Assembly (NCBI GenBank): GCA_048262655.1
Contig: JBLXEY010000001.1
Location: 558,001 to 622,000 of the forward strand
Origin: JABMNT01 sp048262655
Lineage (GTDB): Bacteria; Pseudomonadota; Alphaproteobacteria; Rhodospirillales; Casp-alpha2
Reading direction: 5' to 3'
Length of the DNA stretch: 64,000 nt
Shown here: piece by piece, positions 42,019 through 49,519 of the stretch
Position numbering within the stretch: position 1 is the first letter of the stretch
How the letters are laid out: each line of letters starts with the position of its first letter
Translations under genes and position numbers: made by a program
Notes under the pieces: generated by a model
The model's input: the letters and a program-made list of their open reading frames with translations, nothing else
Databases searched by the model: none
Told to the model about the DNA's origin: nothing

Positions 42019-43493
42019 TTTTTTGGTCCTCTAAATACGGTGTCGTAAATTGCACCCTTGTTTGAATTTAACTCTCTTAAGACAAACCTTATGTCTGTGG
42101 CCTCACTTGCCAGTATCTCAGCGGGTGCGGATAACAGCAAACGGAGACTATGCAGGCTGTCCGCCTTAACGGTGAAATAGGGCGTCGCTGAATCGCCAAG
42201 GTCTTCGGAACCGACAACCTTCAGCCGAGCACCGGCCAAGCCCTCAATCGACAACACAAACGTGCGTTGGTCGATTGATTTATTCAGTATCTTAAATGTA
42301 TAGGCATTTCGGATGTGCCCGTCTGACAAGGGAACGTAGAGCGGATTGCGGTCCCGCAAAACACTAATATCCAAATCCGAACGGGTCAGGAGCGCGAACA
42401 GCATCGTACTGCCAACAACGGCTAGCGCCAGCAGATAAACGAATGTCCGGGGCCTGAATAAGCGCACGCCACTGGGCTGCCCTGTCCGCCGTCGGTTTTC
42501 CCCCGACAATGATGCATACCCAATAAGTCCTGAAGGCCGACCAACCTTAGCCATCACATCGTTGCAGGCATCAATGCACAGTGCGCAGGTAATACATTCA
42601 AGTTGTTGGCCGTCTCGAATATCAATGCCAGTCGGGCATACGGCGACGCATTGATTACAGTCGACACAATCTCCGCGCCCTTCCCAACTCGTCCCTTTCT
42701 TGTGTGGCTGACGCGGTTCACCCCGGTCTGCCCGATATGTAACAACAAGTGAATCCTCATCCATCATACCGCCCTGAATCCGGGGCCAGGGACACATATA
42801 GATACAAACCTGCTCACGCATCAACGCGCCCAAAGAAAACGTGGTGAAACTTAAAATAGCAATCGTAATATAGGCAATAGGTGCGGCTTCGAAACGGATC
42901 AACTCCAGCGCAAGTGTCGGTGCGTCAGCATAGTAAAAAACCCATGCCCCACCCGTGAGCACTGAAATGACGAGCCAGATGATGACTTTGGTGCTGCGTT
43001 TGATCGCTTTGGAAACGCTCATCGGCGCTTTGTCGAGCCGTATTCGGGCTGCCCGATCTCCCTCGACCCAGCGTTCGACATAGATAAACAAATCCGTCCA
43101 AACCGTTTGCGGACACGCATACCCACACCAAGCTCGACCAAAAAGTGCTGTTATAAAAAACAGGCCGATTCCAGCGAGAATCAAAAGGCCCGCCAGGTAG
43201 TACGTTTCCTGTGGCCAGATTTCGATGAAGAAGAAATAAAACTTACGTGCGGGAAAATCGATCAGAACGGCCTGATCCTGGGCGCCCGGCCCTCGATCCC
43301 AGCGTATCCATGGCGTTATATAATAGACACCCAAGGTGACAATCATCACCCACCATTTCAGATTACGAAACGTACCCGTAACCCGTTTCGGATGTATCTT
43401 CGTCCGTTTTTTATAGAGCATGCGGTTTTCTTTTTTATTTACCGCTTCGACTTCCAGGCGCTCGACGCTCGGATCGATTTCTGCTGAACTCAT
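42015..43493 (-). CDS. ccoG: cbb3 maturation ferredoxin-type protein CcoG/FixG
   Basis: This protein has 492 residues from the ATG at 43493 (GGAG about 10 bases upstream); an earlier in-frame start adds seven residues with no site. It has membrane helices in the first half and at ~350, CGYACPQTVWTDLF, and the two-cluster ferredoxin motif CVDCNQCVAVCPTGIDIRDG...CITCALCIDACNDVM. The C-terminal part is a periplasmic immunoglobulin-like domain. CcoG is a copper(II) reductase needed for cbb3 oxidase assembly. It starts the second operon of the cluster, 84 bases after ccoP. Confidence 0.95.
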   Translation of the reverse strand: MSSAEIDPSVERLEVEAVNKKENRMLYKKRTKIHPKRVTGTFRNLKWWVMIVTLGVYYITPWIRWDRGPGAQDQAVLIDFPARKFYFFFIEIWPQETYYLAGLLILAGIGLFFITALFGRAWCGYACPQTVWTDLFIYVERWVEGDRAARIRLDKAPMSVSKAIKRSTKVIIWLVISVLTGGAWVFYYADAPTLALELIRFEAAPIAYITIAILSFTTFSLGALMREQVCIYMCPWPRIQGGMMDEDSLVVTYRADRGEPRQPHKKGTSWEGRGDCVDCNQCVAVCPTGIDIRDGQQLECITCALCIDACNDVMAKVGRPSGLIGYASLSGENRRRTGQPSGVRLFRPRTFVYLLALAVVGSTMLFALLTRSDLDISVLRDRNPLYVPLSDGHIRNAYTFKILNKSIDQRTFVLSIEGLAGARLKVVGSEDLGDSATPYFTVKADSLHSLRLLLSAPAEILASEATDIRFVLRELNSNKGAIYDTVFRGPKK

Positions 43494-43522
43494 GATGAGG
43501 GTCTCCAGTCTCAAAATTCGGG

Positions 43523-43560
43523 GCTACCTACCCCGCCAAATTATCAACGGCGCAGGTAGC
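43523..43560 (-). promoter_or_regulatory. Intercistronic hairpin between ccoP and ccoG
   Basis: GCTACCT (43523-43529) pairs perfectly with AGGTAGC (43554-43560), and inside it CGCC (43534-43537) pairs with GGCG (43549-43552). On the minus strand it follows the ccoP stop and precedes ccoG, with a moderate AATTTT tract afterwards. It may partly terminate or process the transcript so that the structural oxidase genes outnumber the assembly genes. Confidence 0.35.
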
Positions 43561-43576
43561 TTCGGTTACTCCCTCC

Positions 43577-44446
43577 CTACTTGCCACCTCCCAGTGAATG
43601 CACATAGACAGCTATTTGTTTGACAACCACAGGGTCAAGTATCTTGCCCCAAGCGGGCATAACACCTTTCCGGCTATAGGAAATCGTCGAGATCAGCGCG
43701 GCCTTGTCTCCGCCATATAGCCAAATTTTATTATTCAACGCGGGAGCTCCGAGTTCCGCGTTGCCAATACCCTGTTCCTGATGGCAGGCGACGCAATTTT
43801 CTTCGTACAATGACAACCCGCGCCCAACGGCCGCGGTGTCCGATGCGCTATCAGACAAAGACAAGACATATTCGGCCACATCATCGATCTCTGACTTGCT
43901 CAGAACCTCATCAGACAAGAAGGCTGGCATCTCGGACTGATGGGCGTCTTCATCAACATCATTGCGAATACCATGGGTGATTGTGTAATGAATATTTTCC
44001 ACTGTGCCTCCCCATAACCATTCGTCATCATTTAAGTTGGGATAACCAACAAAGCCCTGTGCGCCAGACCCGTGGCATTGAGAACAGTTAACCTTAAAGG
44101 CGGCACGACCACCGGCCATCGCAAACTCAAGCATATCGGGATCTGTCCGAATTTCCTCAAGTGAAGCACCGGCGATTCGATCCAAATCTCCTTTTTGTGC
44201 AGCCTTTGCTTTGGCGATTTCTTCCGCGACTACAGCCCGAGAACTATATCCAAAGAAGCCCTTTGTATAAGACGTCACTAGCGGCCAAGCAGGATAGACA
44301 ATCATATATCCAACAGACCAAATGATCGTTGCATAAAGGATTGTTAACCACCACCTCGGCATTGGGGTATTCAGTTCTTTAATACCGTCCCATTCGTGGC
44401 CCGTTGTTTCAGTTCCTGAATGATCGTCAACTTCGCGTTTTGACAT
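43577..44446 (-). CDS. ccoP: cbb3 oxidase subunit III, diheme cytochrome c (CcoP/FixP)
   Basis: This 289-residue protein has an N-terminal helix (WWLTILYATIIWSVGYMIVYPAWPL) and two periplasmic cytochrome c domains with CSQCH (near residue 128) and CVACH (near 222), each with later methionine ligands (SEMPAFL and GVMPAWG). It passes electrons to CcoO. The N-terminal TTGHEWDGIKELNTPMPRWW is the conserved cytoplasmic start of CcoP. AAGGAGG inside the end of ccoQ serves as ribosome binding site. Confidence 0.96.
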   Translation of the reverse strand: MSKREVDDHSGTETTGHEWDGIKELNTPMPRWWLTILYATIIWSVGYMIVYPAWPLVTSYTKGFFGYSSRAVVAEEIAKAKAAQKGDLDRIAGASLEEIRTDPDMLEFAMAGGRAAFKVNCSQCHGSGAQGFVGYPNLNDDEWLWGGTVENIHYTITHGIRNDVDEDAHQSEMPAFLSDEVLSKSEIDDVAEYVLSLSDSASDTAAVGRGLSLYEENCVACHQEQGIGNAELGAPALNNKIWLYGGDKAALISTISYSRKGVMPAWGKILDPVVVKQIAVYVHSLGGGK

Positions 44447-44448
44447 GT

Positions 44449-44598
44449 TCAGTCCTCCTTAAATGGTATTTGAGCCGCGTCTTCGAACTTTTTGCGTGCG
44501 CTTGGCCGCAGCGCGTAAATTAGAACACCGACAAAAAGGACAACCAGATAAACCAACCCCCACGTTTGGGAGAGATAAGAGACTTGTTCATAATCCAT
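44449..44598 (-). CDS. ccoQ: cbb3 oxidase small subunit CcoQ/FixQ
   Basis: This 49-residue protein has one membrane helix (YLVVLFVGVLIYALRPSARKKFED), the typical CcoQ form with basic residues and K-x-F-E-D after the helix. It starts MDYEQVSYLSQTWGLVYLV. It stabilises CcoP binding to the core. The gene begins 11 bases after ccoO ends and stops 2 bases before the ccoP ATG, whose ribosome binding site is in the ccoQ end. Confidence 0.93.
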   Translation of the reverse strand: MDYEQVSYLSQTWGLVYLVVLFVGVLIYALRPSARKKFEDAAQIPFKED

Positions 44599-44609
44599 AA
44601 TATTTGCTC

Positions 44610-45335
44610 CTACCTTAAGTTCTCGTCGGCCTTGTAGACCGAGAAATCAACCATCGTTCCCAGAACCTGCAGATAGGAAATTAAGGCATCCATCTCCGTC
44701 GGCGCTCCGGGTCGGCCATCAAAATTGCGGGCTTTCGCTCCAGGGTATCGCTTTTGCAAGTCCTCAAGACCATCTGAATCCGGATCCAACTGCGCGAGCA
44801 AATCGGCTTCTGCATTGGCGATCATTTCAGGCGTATAAGGAACCCCGACCGCACTATTCGCTGTCAAATGCCTTGCCATATCTGTTTCCGCGACTTCCGT
44901 TTTGGCGAGGAATGGATAGCCTGGCATGACGGATTCAGGCACCAGCGATCTTGGATCGATCAAATGGGTGGTATGCCATTCATCAGAGTACTTCCCGCCA
45001 ACCCGAGCCAGATCGGGGCCTGTTCGTTTCGAACCCCATTGAAACGGATGGTCGTACATACTTTCCGCCGCCAAACTATAGTGCCCATAGCGCTCGATTT
45101 CATCGCGAAGCGGGCGAACCATTTGGCTGTGGCAGTTGTAACAGCCTTCCCGAATATAAATATTCCGGCCCGCTAATTCTAACGGCGTATAGGGTCGCAT
45201 TCCCTTTACTTTCTCGATTGTGCTTTCCAAATAGAAGAGCGGTGCGAGTTCAACCAGTCCTCCGATCGAGACAACAATCAGGACACAAACTACCATCAAG
45301 ATGGAATTTCGTTCCAGTTTTCCATGATCAATCAT
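44610..45335 (-). CDS. ccoO: cbb3 oxidase subunit II, monoheme cytochrome c (CcoO/FixO)
   Basis: This 241-residue protein has an N-terminal helix (ILMVVCVLIVVSIGGLVELAPLF) and one cytochrome c site, REGCYNCHSQMVRPL. GPDLARVGGKYSDEWHTTHLIDPRSLVPESVMPGYPFL with the methionine ligand follows. It transfers electrons from CcoP to the CcoN heme/copper centre. Its ATG overlaps the ccoN stop by four bases. Confidence 0.96.
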   Translation of the reverse strand: MIDHGKLERNSILMVVCVLIVVSIGGLVELAPLFYLESTIEKVKGMRPYTPLELAGRNIYIREGCYNCHSQMVRPLRDEIERYGHYSLAAESMYDHPFQWGSKRTGPDLARVGGKYSDEWHTTHLIDPRSLVPESVMPGYPFLAKTEVAETDMARHLTANSAVGVPYTPEMIANAEADLLAQLDPDSDGLEDLQKRYPGAKARNFDGRPGAPTEMDALISYLQVLGTMVDFSVYKADENLR

Positions 45336-46957
45336 GAGGCTGCTCCTTGTACCTGAGCCTGTGGCGCGTTGGATACTTCATAAGGTTGCTCCGTCCGCTG
45401 ATCGCCTTTGATCGTCTTGTAGACGTTGTAGGCCATGATCAGACCACCGACGAGATACATCAGTCCTCCAATCACGCGGATCACATAGAACGGATGCATG
45501 GCTTCGACGGTTTCAGCAAACGAATACTGAAGAAAGCCCAAGCTGTCATAAGCCCGCCACATTAAACCCTGCATGATTCCGGAAACCCACATGGCGGCGG
45601 CGTACAAAACAATACCAATCGTCGCCAACCAGAAATGCCAGGAAACCATCCGCAGAGAATAAAGACGGGGCGCATTGAAGACGCGCGGTGCCAGATAGTA
45701 GATGGCGCCAAAGCTGACCAAACCAACCCAGCCGAGCGCACCAGAGTGCACGTGACCAATTGTCCAGTCTGTATAGTGACTAAGCGCGTTGACTTCCTTA
45801 ATGGCCATAAGCGGCCCTTCAAAGGTACTCATACCGTAGAAGGCAATAGATACAGCCATCAGGCGCAAGATGGGATCCGTCCGCAGCTTATCCCAGGCAC
45901 CTGACAATGTCATAAGCCCGTTAATCATTCCACCCCAGCTTGGCATCCACAACATGATAGAGAAGGTCATACCCAAGGTCTGTGCCCAATCTGGCAACGC
46001 CGTATAATGCAGGTGATGAGGACCCGCCCAGATGTATAGGAAAATAAGACTCCAGAAGTGGACAATAGAAAGCCGGTAGGAATAGACGGGGCGCTCGGCC
46101 TGCTTCGGGACATAGTAATACATGATCCCCAAGAAACCGGCTGTCAGGAAGAACCCGACTGCGTTGTGCCCGTACCACCACTGGGTCAAGGCATCTTGAA
46201 CACCCGCCCACAGGATATAACTTTTCGACCCGGCAAAACTAACGGGCATTGAGAGGTTATTGACAATGTGAAGCATGGCAACAGTGACGATAAACGCCAG
46301 GAAAAACCAGTTCGCCACATAAATATGAGGTTCTTTTCGTTTCCAGAGCGTTGCCAGGAAAACCAGCAAATAGACAACCCAGACAACCGTAAGCCAAATA
46401 TCAACATACCACTCGGGCTCTGCATACTCCTTACTTTGCGTAACACCTAGCAAGTAGCCGGTTGCAGCCAATACGATGAACATCTGATAACCCCAAAATA
46501 CAAACCAGGGGGCCCAGGTTCCAGCGAGGCGCGCACCACATGTGCGCTGAACAACGTGGAACGATGTCATAATCAGGACATTACCGCCGAACGCAAAAAT
46601 CACCGCTGAGGTGTGCAAAGGCCGAAGGCGGCCAAAATTGGTCCAGGGCAGATCAAAGTTCAGGACAGGGAACGCCAGTTGCGACGCAATCACGACACCA
46701 ACCAGAAACCCGACGACGCCCCAAAATGTCGACGCGATAACACCGGCGCGAATAACACCGTCGTTATATTCTGCCTGCAACTGAGCGGCACTTTTCTTTG
46801 CAGTACCGACGCTGGACCGAACCAGCCAAAAACCGGCAAGCACACTGCCGACAAAAAAGATCAGGCCATGAACATACATGGCCGTGTCTTGAGCGTAAGC
46901 GGCCAGTATCAAACCGACAGCCGCGCAAAGCCCTATTGGCAAAGCAATTAACCCCAT
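45332..46957 (-). CDS. ccoN: cbb3 cytochrome c oxidase catalytic subunit I (CcoN/FixN)
   Basis: This 541-residue heme-copper oxidase subunit reduces O2 to water at low oxygen and pumps protons. It has the histidine-rich helices of the family: LRPLHTSAVIFAFGGN, WWYGHNAVGFFLTAGFLGIMYYYVPK (CuB histidine and the cbb3-specific tyrosine), AGPHHLHYTALPDW and the heme ligands in HYTDWTIGHVHSGALGW. An extra N-terminal helix and length above 500 are typical of alphaproteobacterial CcoN. AAAGGA lies 10 bases upstream. An Fnr box at 47067-47080 is placed to drive the operon under oxygen limitation. Confidence 0.97.
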   Translation of the reverse strand: MGLIALPIGLCAAVGLILAAYAQDTAMYVHGLIFFVGSVLAGFWLVRSSVGTAKKSAAQLQAEYNDGVIRAGVIASTFWGVVGFLVGVVIASQLAFPVLNFDLPWTNFGRLRPLHTSAVIFAFGGNVLIMTSFHVVQRTCGARLAGTWAPWFVFWGYQMFIVLAATGYLLGVTQSKEYAEPEWYVDIWLTVVWVVYLLVFLATLWKRKEPHIYVANWFFLAFIVTVAMLHIVNNLSMPVSFAGSKSYILWAGVQDALTQWWYGHNAVGFFLTAGFLGIMYYYVPKQAERPVYSYRLSIVHFWSLIFLYIWAGPHHLHYTALPDWAQTLGMTFSIMLWMPSWGGMINGLMTLSGAWDKLRTDPILRLMAVSIAFYGMSTFEGPLMAIKEVNALSHYTDWTIGHVHSGALGWVGLVSFGAIYYLAPRVFNAPRLYSLRMVSWHFWLATIGIVLYAAAMWVSGIMQGLMWRAYDSLGFLQYSFAETVEAMHPFYVIRVIGGLMYLVGGLIMAYNVYKTIKGDQRTEQPYEVSNAPQAQVQGAAS

Positions 46958-47060
46958 TGTGTGTGTATTCCTTTTTCAGGTCGACATTGCACGTATCAGT
47001 CCTTGGTGAATTTTGGCCAAGGATTATCTATTGTTGCAATTGTGTCATGAATGACGGAGA

Positions 47061-47086
47061 GCTGAATTGACCTAAGTCAATTCAGC
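47061..47086. promoter_or_regulatory. Fnr box within a 26-bp perfect inverted repeat, ccoN promoter
   Basis: The inner 14 bases TTGACCTAAGTCAA (47067-47080) match the Fnr/Anr consensus TTGAy-N4-rTCAA. The symmetry extends outward to full arms GCTGAATTGAC (47061-47071) and GTCAATTCAGC (47076-47086). The centre is about 116 bases upstream of the ccoN ATG, and the Fnr protein is encoded 280 bases away. It should activate ccoNOQP when oxygen is low. Confidence 0.85.
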
Positions 47087-47104
47087 AAAATAATCAGATG
47101 AAAT

Positions 47105-47206
47105 CTAACGAGAACCCGTCTTTCGCTCAGCCCAGTATAATACGCCCGAAAAAGCAGCCATAACGACAAGCAAGAAAACGACATACGCTGTTTGACCAAC
47201 AGACAT
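47105..47206 (-). CDS. Small 33-residue single-helix membrane protein upstream of ccoN
   Basis: ATG at 47206 with a strong GGAGG site six bases before it opens a 33-residue frame ending in TAG: MSVGQTAYVVFLLVVMAA then FSGVLYWAERKTGSR. It is one membrane helix with a basic end, on the same strand as ccoN and 147 bases before it. A separate Fnr-like box lies 60 bases upstream. Size and topology recall CcoM, the tiny accessory subunit of the Pseudomonas stutzeri cbb3 oxidase, but I see no proof of homology. A perfect ribosome binding site and Fnr-box make chance unlikely. Confidence 0.65.
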   Translation of the reverse strand: MSVGQTAYVVFLLVVMAAFSGVLYWAERKTGSR

Positions 47207-47265
47207 AACGACCTCCAATTTTAGAACTAAAAATGGAGTTTTATCGCGCCTGATAGAGGGCGACA

Positions 47266-47279
47266 TTGATCTACGTCAT
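47266..47279. promoter_or_regulatory. Fnr-like box before the 33-codon ORF
   Basis: TTGATCTACGTCAT matches the alphaproteobacterial Fnr consensus TTGAt-N4-rTCAA at all defined positions but the last. Its centre lies about 66 bases before the ATG of the 33-codon membrane ORF, a suitable place for an activated promoter. The fnr gene ends 68 bases further upstream. Confidence 0.6.
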
Positions 47280-47347
47280 GTAGATATTAATTCTTAGTCT
47301 GATCAGCGAAAAAATTGGAGAGAAGCAGGGATGATCGGTTTGGCCGA

Positions 47348-48100
47348 TTAAAAACCGTCAGCCATATCAACCAGATCATCTCGTTTGTTAATCATAATGC
47401 TTCGGTCTGAATCGAGGGTAATCGCGCCACTTTTGCGCAACCGGGTCATCGTTCGGCTAACAGTTTCCGTCGTCAATCCCAAATAGTCGCCAATATCGTT
47501 CCGGTTCATTGGAAAAACGACGGGATTTCCGGGCTCGCCGCGTCGTTCTGCCCGTTCTGAAAGCATAAGAATAAAGGATGCGATCCGTTCCTTAGCGGTT
47601 TTCCGCCCGAGCAATAAAATTTGTTCCTGCGCTTCGGCAAGCTCAAAACGGGCCATTCCCAGCAGTCGTTTTTCCAAACTCACATGCGTACTCATCAATG
47701 CATCGAGTTTTTGTTTTTCAAATCGACAAAGAGCAACATCGTTAACAGCTTCGGCGCTATAGATGTAATCATCGCTGTTTGCCAAACCGACAAAGTCGCC
47801 TGCAAATAGAAAACCCGTTATTTGACGGCGTCCATCAGGCAGTAGCTTGTATAGCTTTAGGCATCCGGAGGTGAGGTTATAAACATTTTTTGCGGGCTCA
47901 CCCTCATCAAACAAAACATCCCCGGCATTAAGCTCTTTGTGCGTAAGGATCGCGTCTAATTCGTCCAAATCATCTGTTTCGAGTGCTGAACAAACTGCCA
48001 AATGCCGAACTTCGCACGCTGCACACGGGGAGCCACCTTGCTTCTTACGGTCAATTGCACGCGCTATCGGAAGGGCTTCTGGCGCTTCGTATTGAGCCAT
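47348..48100 (-). CDS. fnrL: Oxygen-sensing Fnr-type transcription regulator (FnrL/FnrN)
   Basis: This protein has 250 residues from the ATG at 48100; a longer frame exists but the family start and cysteines agree with this one. Cysteines C26, C29 and C37 plus the one in DVALCRFEKQ can hold an oxygen-labile [4Fe-4S] cluster. The cyclic-nucleotide-like beta roll and dimerisation helix follow. The C-terminal helix-turn-helix GLTTETVSRTMTRLRKSG has the E-x-x-S-R recognition pattern for TTGAT half-sites. It lies between usp/hemN and ccoN and should control the Fnr boxes at 47067 and 47266. Confidence 0.92.
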   Translation of the reverse strand: MAQYEAPEALPIARAIDRKKQGGSPCAACEVRHLAVCSALETDDLDELDAILTHKELNAGDVLFDEGEPAKNVYNLTSGCLKLYKLLPDGRRQITGFLFAGDFVGLANSDDYIYSAEAVNDVALCRFEKQKLDALMSTHVSLEKRLLGMARFELAEAQEQILLLGRKTAKERIASFILMLSERAERRGEPGNPVVFPMNRNDIGDYLGLTTETVSRTMTRLRKSGAITLDSDRSIMINKRDDLVDMADGF

Positions 48101-48251
48101 TGAATTCCACTTTCCAAAGTTAAGATCAACTACAGACGATAGGTTTACCATACCTTCGCAGGTCAACCAATAGTCGTTTCAACAAGGACTTAGGATAAGT
48201 TCGGTGGAATGCGTAAAAATTAACGAGCGTGCTTTGGCAAAAAATCTGACT

Positions 48252-49148
48252 TCAATGCGCCATAAGCAGAGAGATTTTGCCCTCTTCAAGCAATTCACGC
48301 GTTACGCCGCCGAAAAGGCCTTCCCCGAGCGCACTGTGGCCATAGGCCCCCATCACCAGAATTCCGGCTTTTTTATCCAAACTGGCATCGATGAGCACGT
48401 CCGCGACACTCTTATCATTGGGCGCTAACTGGCACTGTTCAATAGAGATTCCACGACGTTTCAGAAAGCGACCGAAATCATCGATGCCCATTCCTGGCTC
48501 ACACTCTCCGACCGACATGAGATGGACCTGCCGGGCCTTGGATAAAAAGGGAAGAGCCAAAGTAACGCTGTGAGCTGCTTCACGGGAACCATCCCATGCG
48601 ATGACAATCGATGATGATTGCGCCGCATCGCTGGAACCTCCGCTCACAAGGACAGGGCGGCCCGAATCGAAAAGGGCTGCTTCTAACTGGACAGAATCAA
48701 CGCCCCCAACTTGATCTGCGGCTTTTGCCATAACGATCAAATCAAACAGACGCCCCCGGCGTGCTAAATCCCTGCCATCATTTCCTGACATTAGATTCCA
48801 GGCGATTGTCCTCTGTTTATGAGAGAGCGTTTCAACAGAATCGGGAGCCACACCTGTAATGTTTTCTTGACGACAAAAATCATCAAAGGCCGCTTTGGCG
48901 CGCGATGTTCGCGATTCCGCTTCCTGTTTCATGATTTCAAAGATTTCTGTTGTCGCCATAAGGCTACCCCCCAAATCCATCGGCACAACAAAAGCATCCA
49001 CAGACTGAGCGATATGCAGCACCTCAACGTAAGCCTGGTAGGTATTACCGATTTCTGCTGCGGTTTTAAGAACGCCTGCGCTCCCGGGGCCCCCATCAAC
49101 GTAGGCCAAGATCGATCCAATTTCCGATGGACTTCCATTCGCTGTCAT
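48252..49148 (-). CDS. Universal stress protein, two Usp domains (fnr-linked)
   Basis: This protein has 298 residues from the ATG at 49148 (GAGGTG 8 bases upstream; a GTG three codons earlier is less likely). Two Usp folds are present: the first starts GSILAYVDGGPGSAGVLKTAAEIG, the second SSIVIAWDGSREAAHSVTLALPFL, with the ATP motif LVMGAYGHSALGEGLFGGVTRELL near the end. Usp genes often accompany fnr and cbb3 genes in alphaproteobacteria and respond to low oxygen. It ends 151 bases before the fnr start. Confidence 0.87.
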   Translation of the reverse strand: MTANGSPSEIGSILAYVDGGPGSAGVLKTAAEIGNTYQAYVEVLHIAQSVDAFVVPMDLGGSLMATTEIFEIMKQEAESRTSRAKAAFDDFCRQENITGVAPDSVETLSHKQRTIAWNLMSGNDGRDLARRGRLFDLIVMAKAADQVGGVDSVQLEAALFDSGRPVLVSGGSSDAAQSSSIVIAWDGSREAAHSVTLALPFLSKARQVHLMSVGECEPGMGIDDFGRFLKRRGISIEQCQLAPNDKSVADVLIDASLDKKAGILVMGAYGHSALGEGLFGGVTRELLEEGKISLLMAH

Positions 49149-49166
49149 TTGCTTCACCTCGGTTTT

Positions 49167-49364
49167 CTACTCGGGAGTGCCAGAGTTGTTAGTCTCGACG
49201 GCCCAGACGTTCTCAACAATGATCTGCATCAATTCAAAGATCAAAGGAATGATGTGCTGAACATACAATTGATTCAGATCAATGTCGTCCCAGGCTTTGT
49301 ATGTGATCTTGACATTGACTTCAGGAATTTGAACGCCTGATGGCGCGTAATCGTTTGAAGACAC
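49167..49364 (-). CDS. Small hypothetical protein upstream of usp
   Basis: This 65-residue open frame starts at a GTG (49364) that follows AAGGGA with almost no spacing, so the exact start is unsure. It has no membrane helix or known motif that I recognise; the centre DIDLNQLYVQHIIPLIFELMQIIVENVWAVE is amphipathic helix. It ends 18 bases before the usp start and would be co-transcribed with it. Its coding status is plausible from composition and spacing only. Confidence 0.4.
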   Translation of the reverse strand: MSSNDYAPSGVQIPEVNVKITYKAWDDIDLNQLYVQHIIPLIFELMQIIVENVWAVETNNSGTPE

Positions 49365-49425
49365 TCCCTTATAGGCCGGGGCGGTTGAGGTTTCTCCAGC
49401 ACCACCTAGCTAAACCGGCTTATCA

Positions 49426-49461
49426 GCCCGGTCCACCCATTAGGCGGACCGGGCACTTTTT
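49426..49461 (+). terminator. Intrinsic terminator, plus orientation, without a plus-strand gene
   Basis: GCCCGGTCCACC (49426-49437) pairs with GGCGGACCGGGC (49443-49454) with one mismatch, loop CATTA, followed by ACTTTTT. The T-run is on the plus strand. The nearest plus gene upstream lies far away, so it may end a short plus-strand transcript or act as a leader attenuator before hemN, whose ATG is 59 bases downstream. Confidence 0.6.
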
Positions 49462-49519
49462 AATCACGGTCCCGAAATCGAGGGGCCGAATAGAAACAAT
49501 AACGTATTGAGACGTCACC

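Noticed and set aside
49500..49519. TTGAGACGTCAC before hemN as an Fnr box
   Set aside because: Half-sites and spacing do not fit the consensus; too many mismatches.
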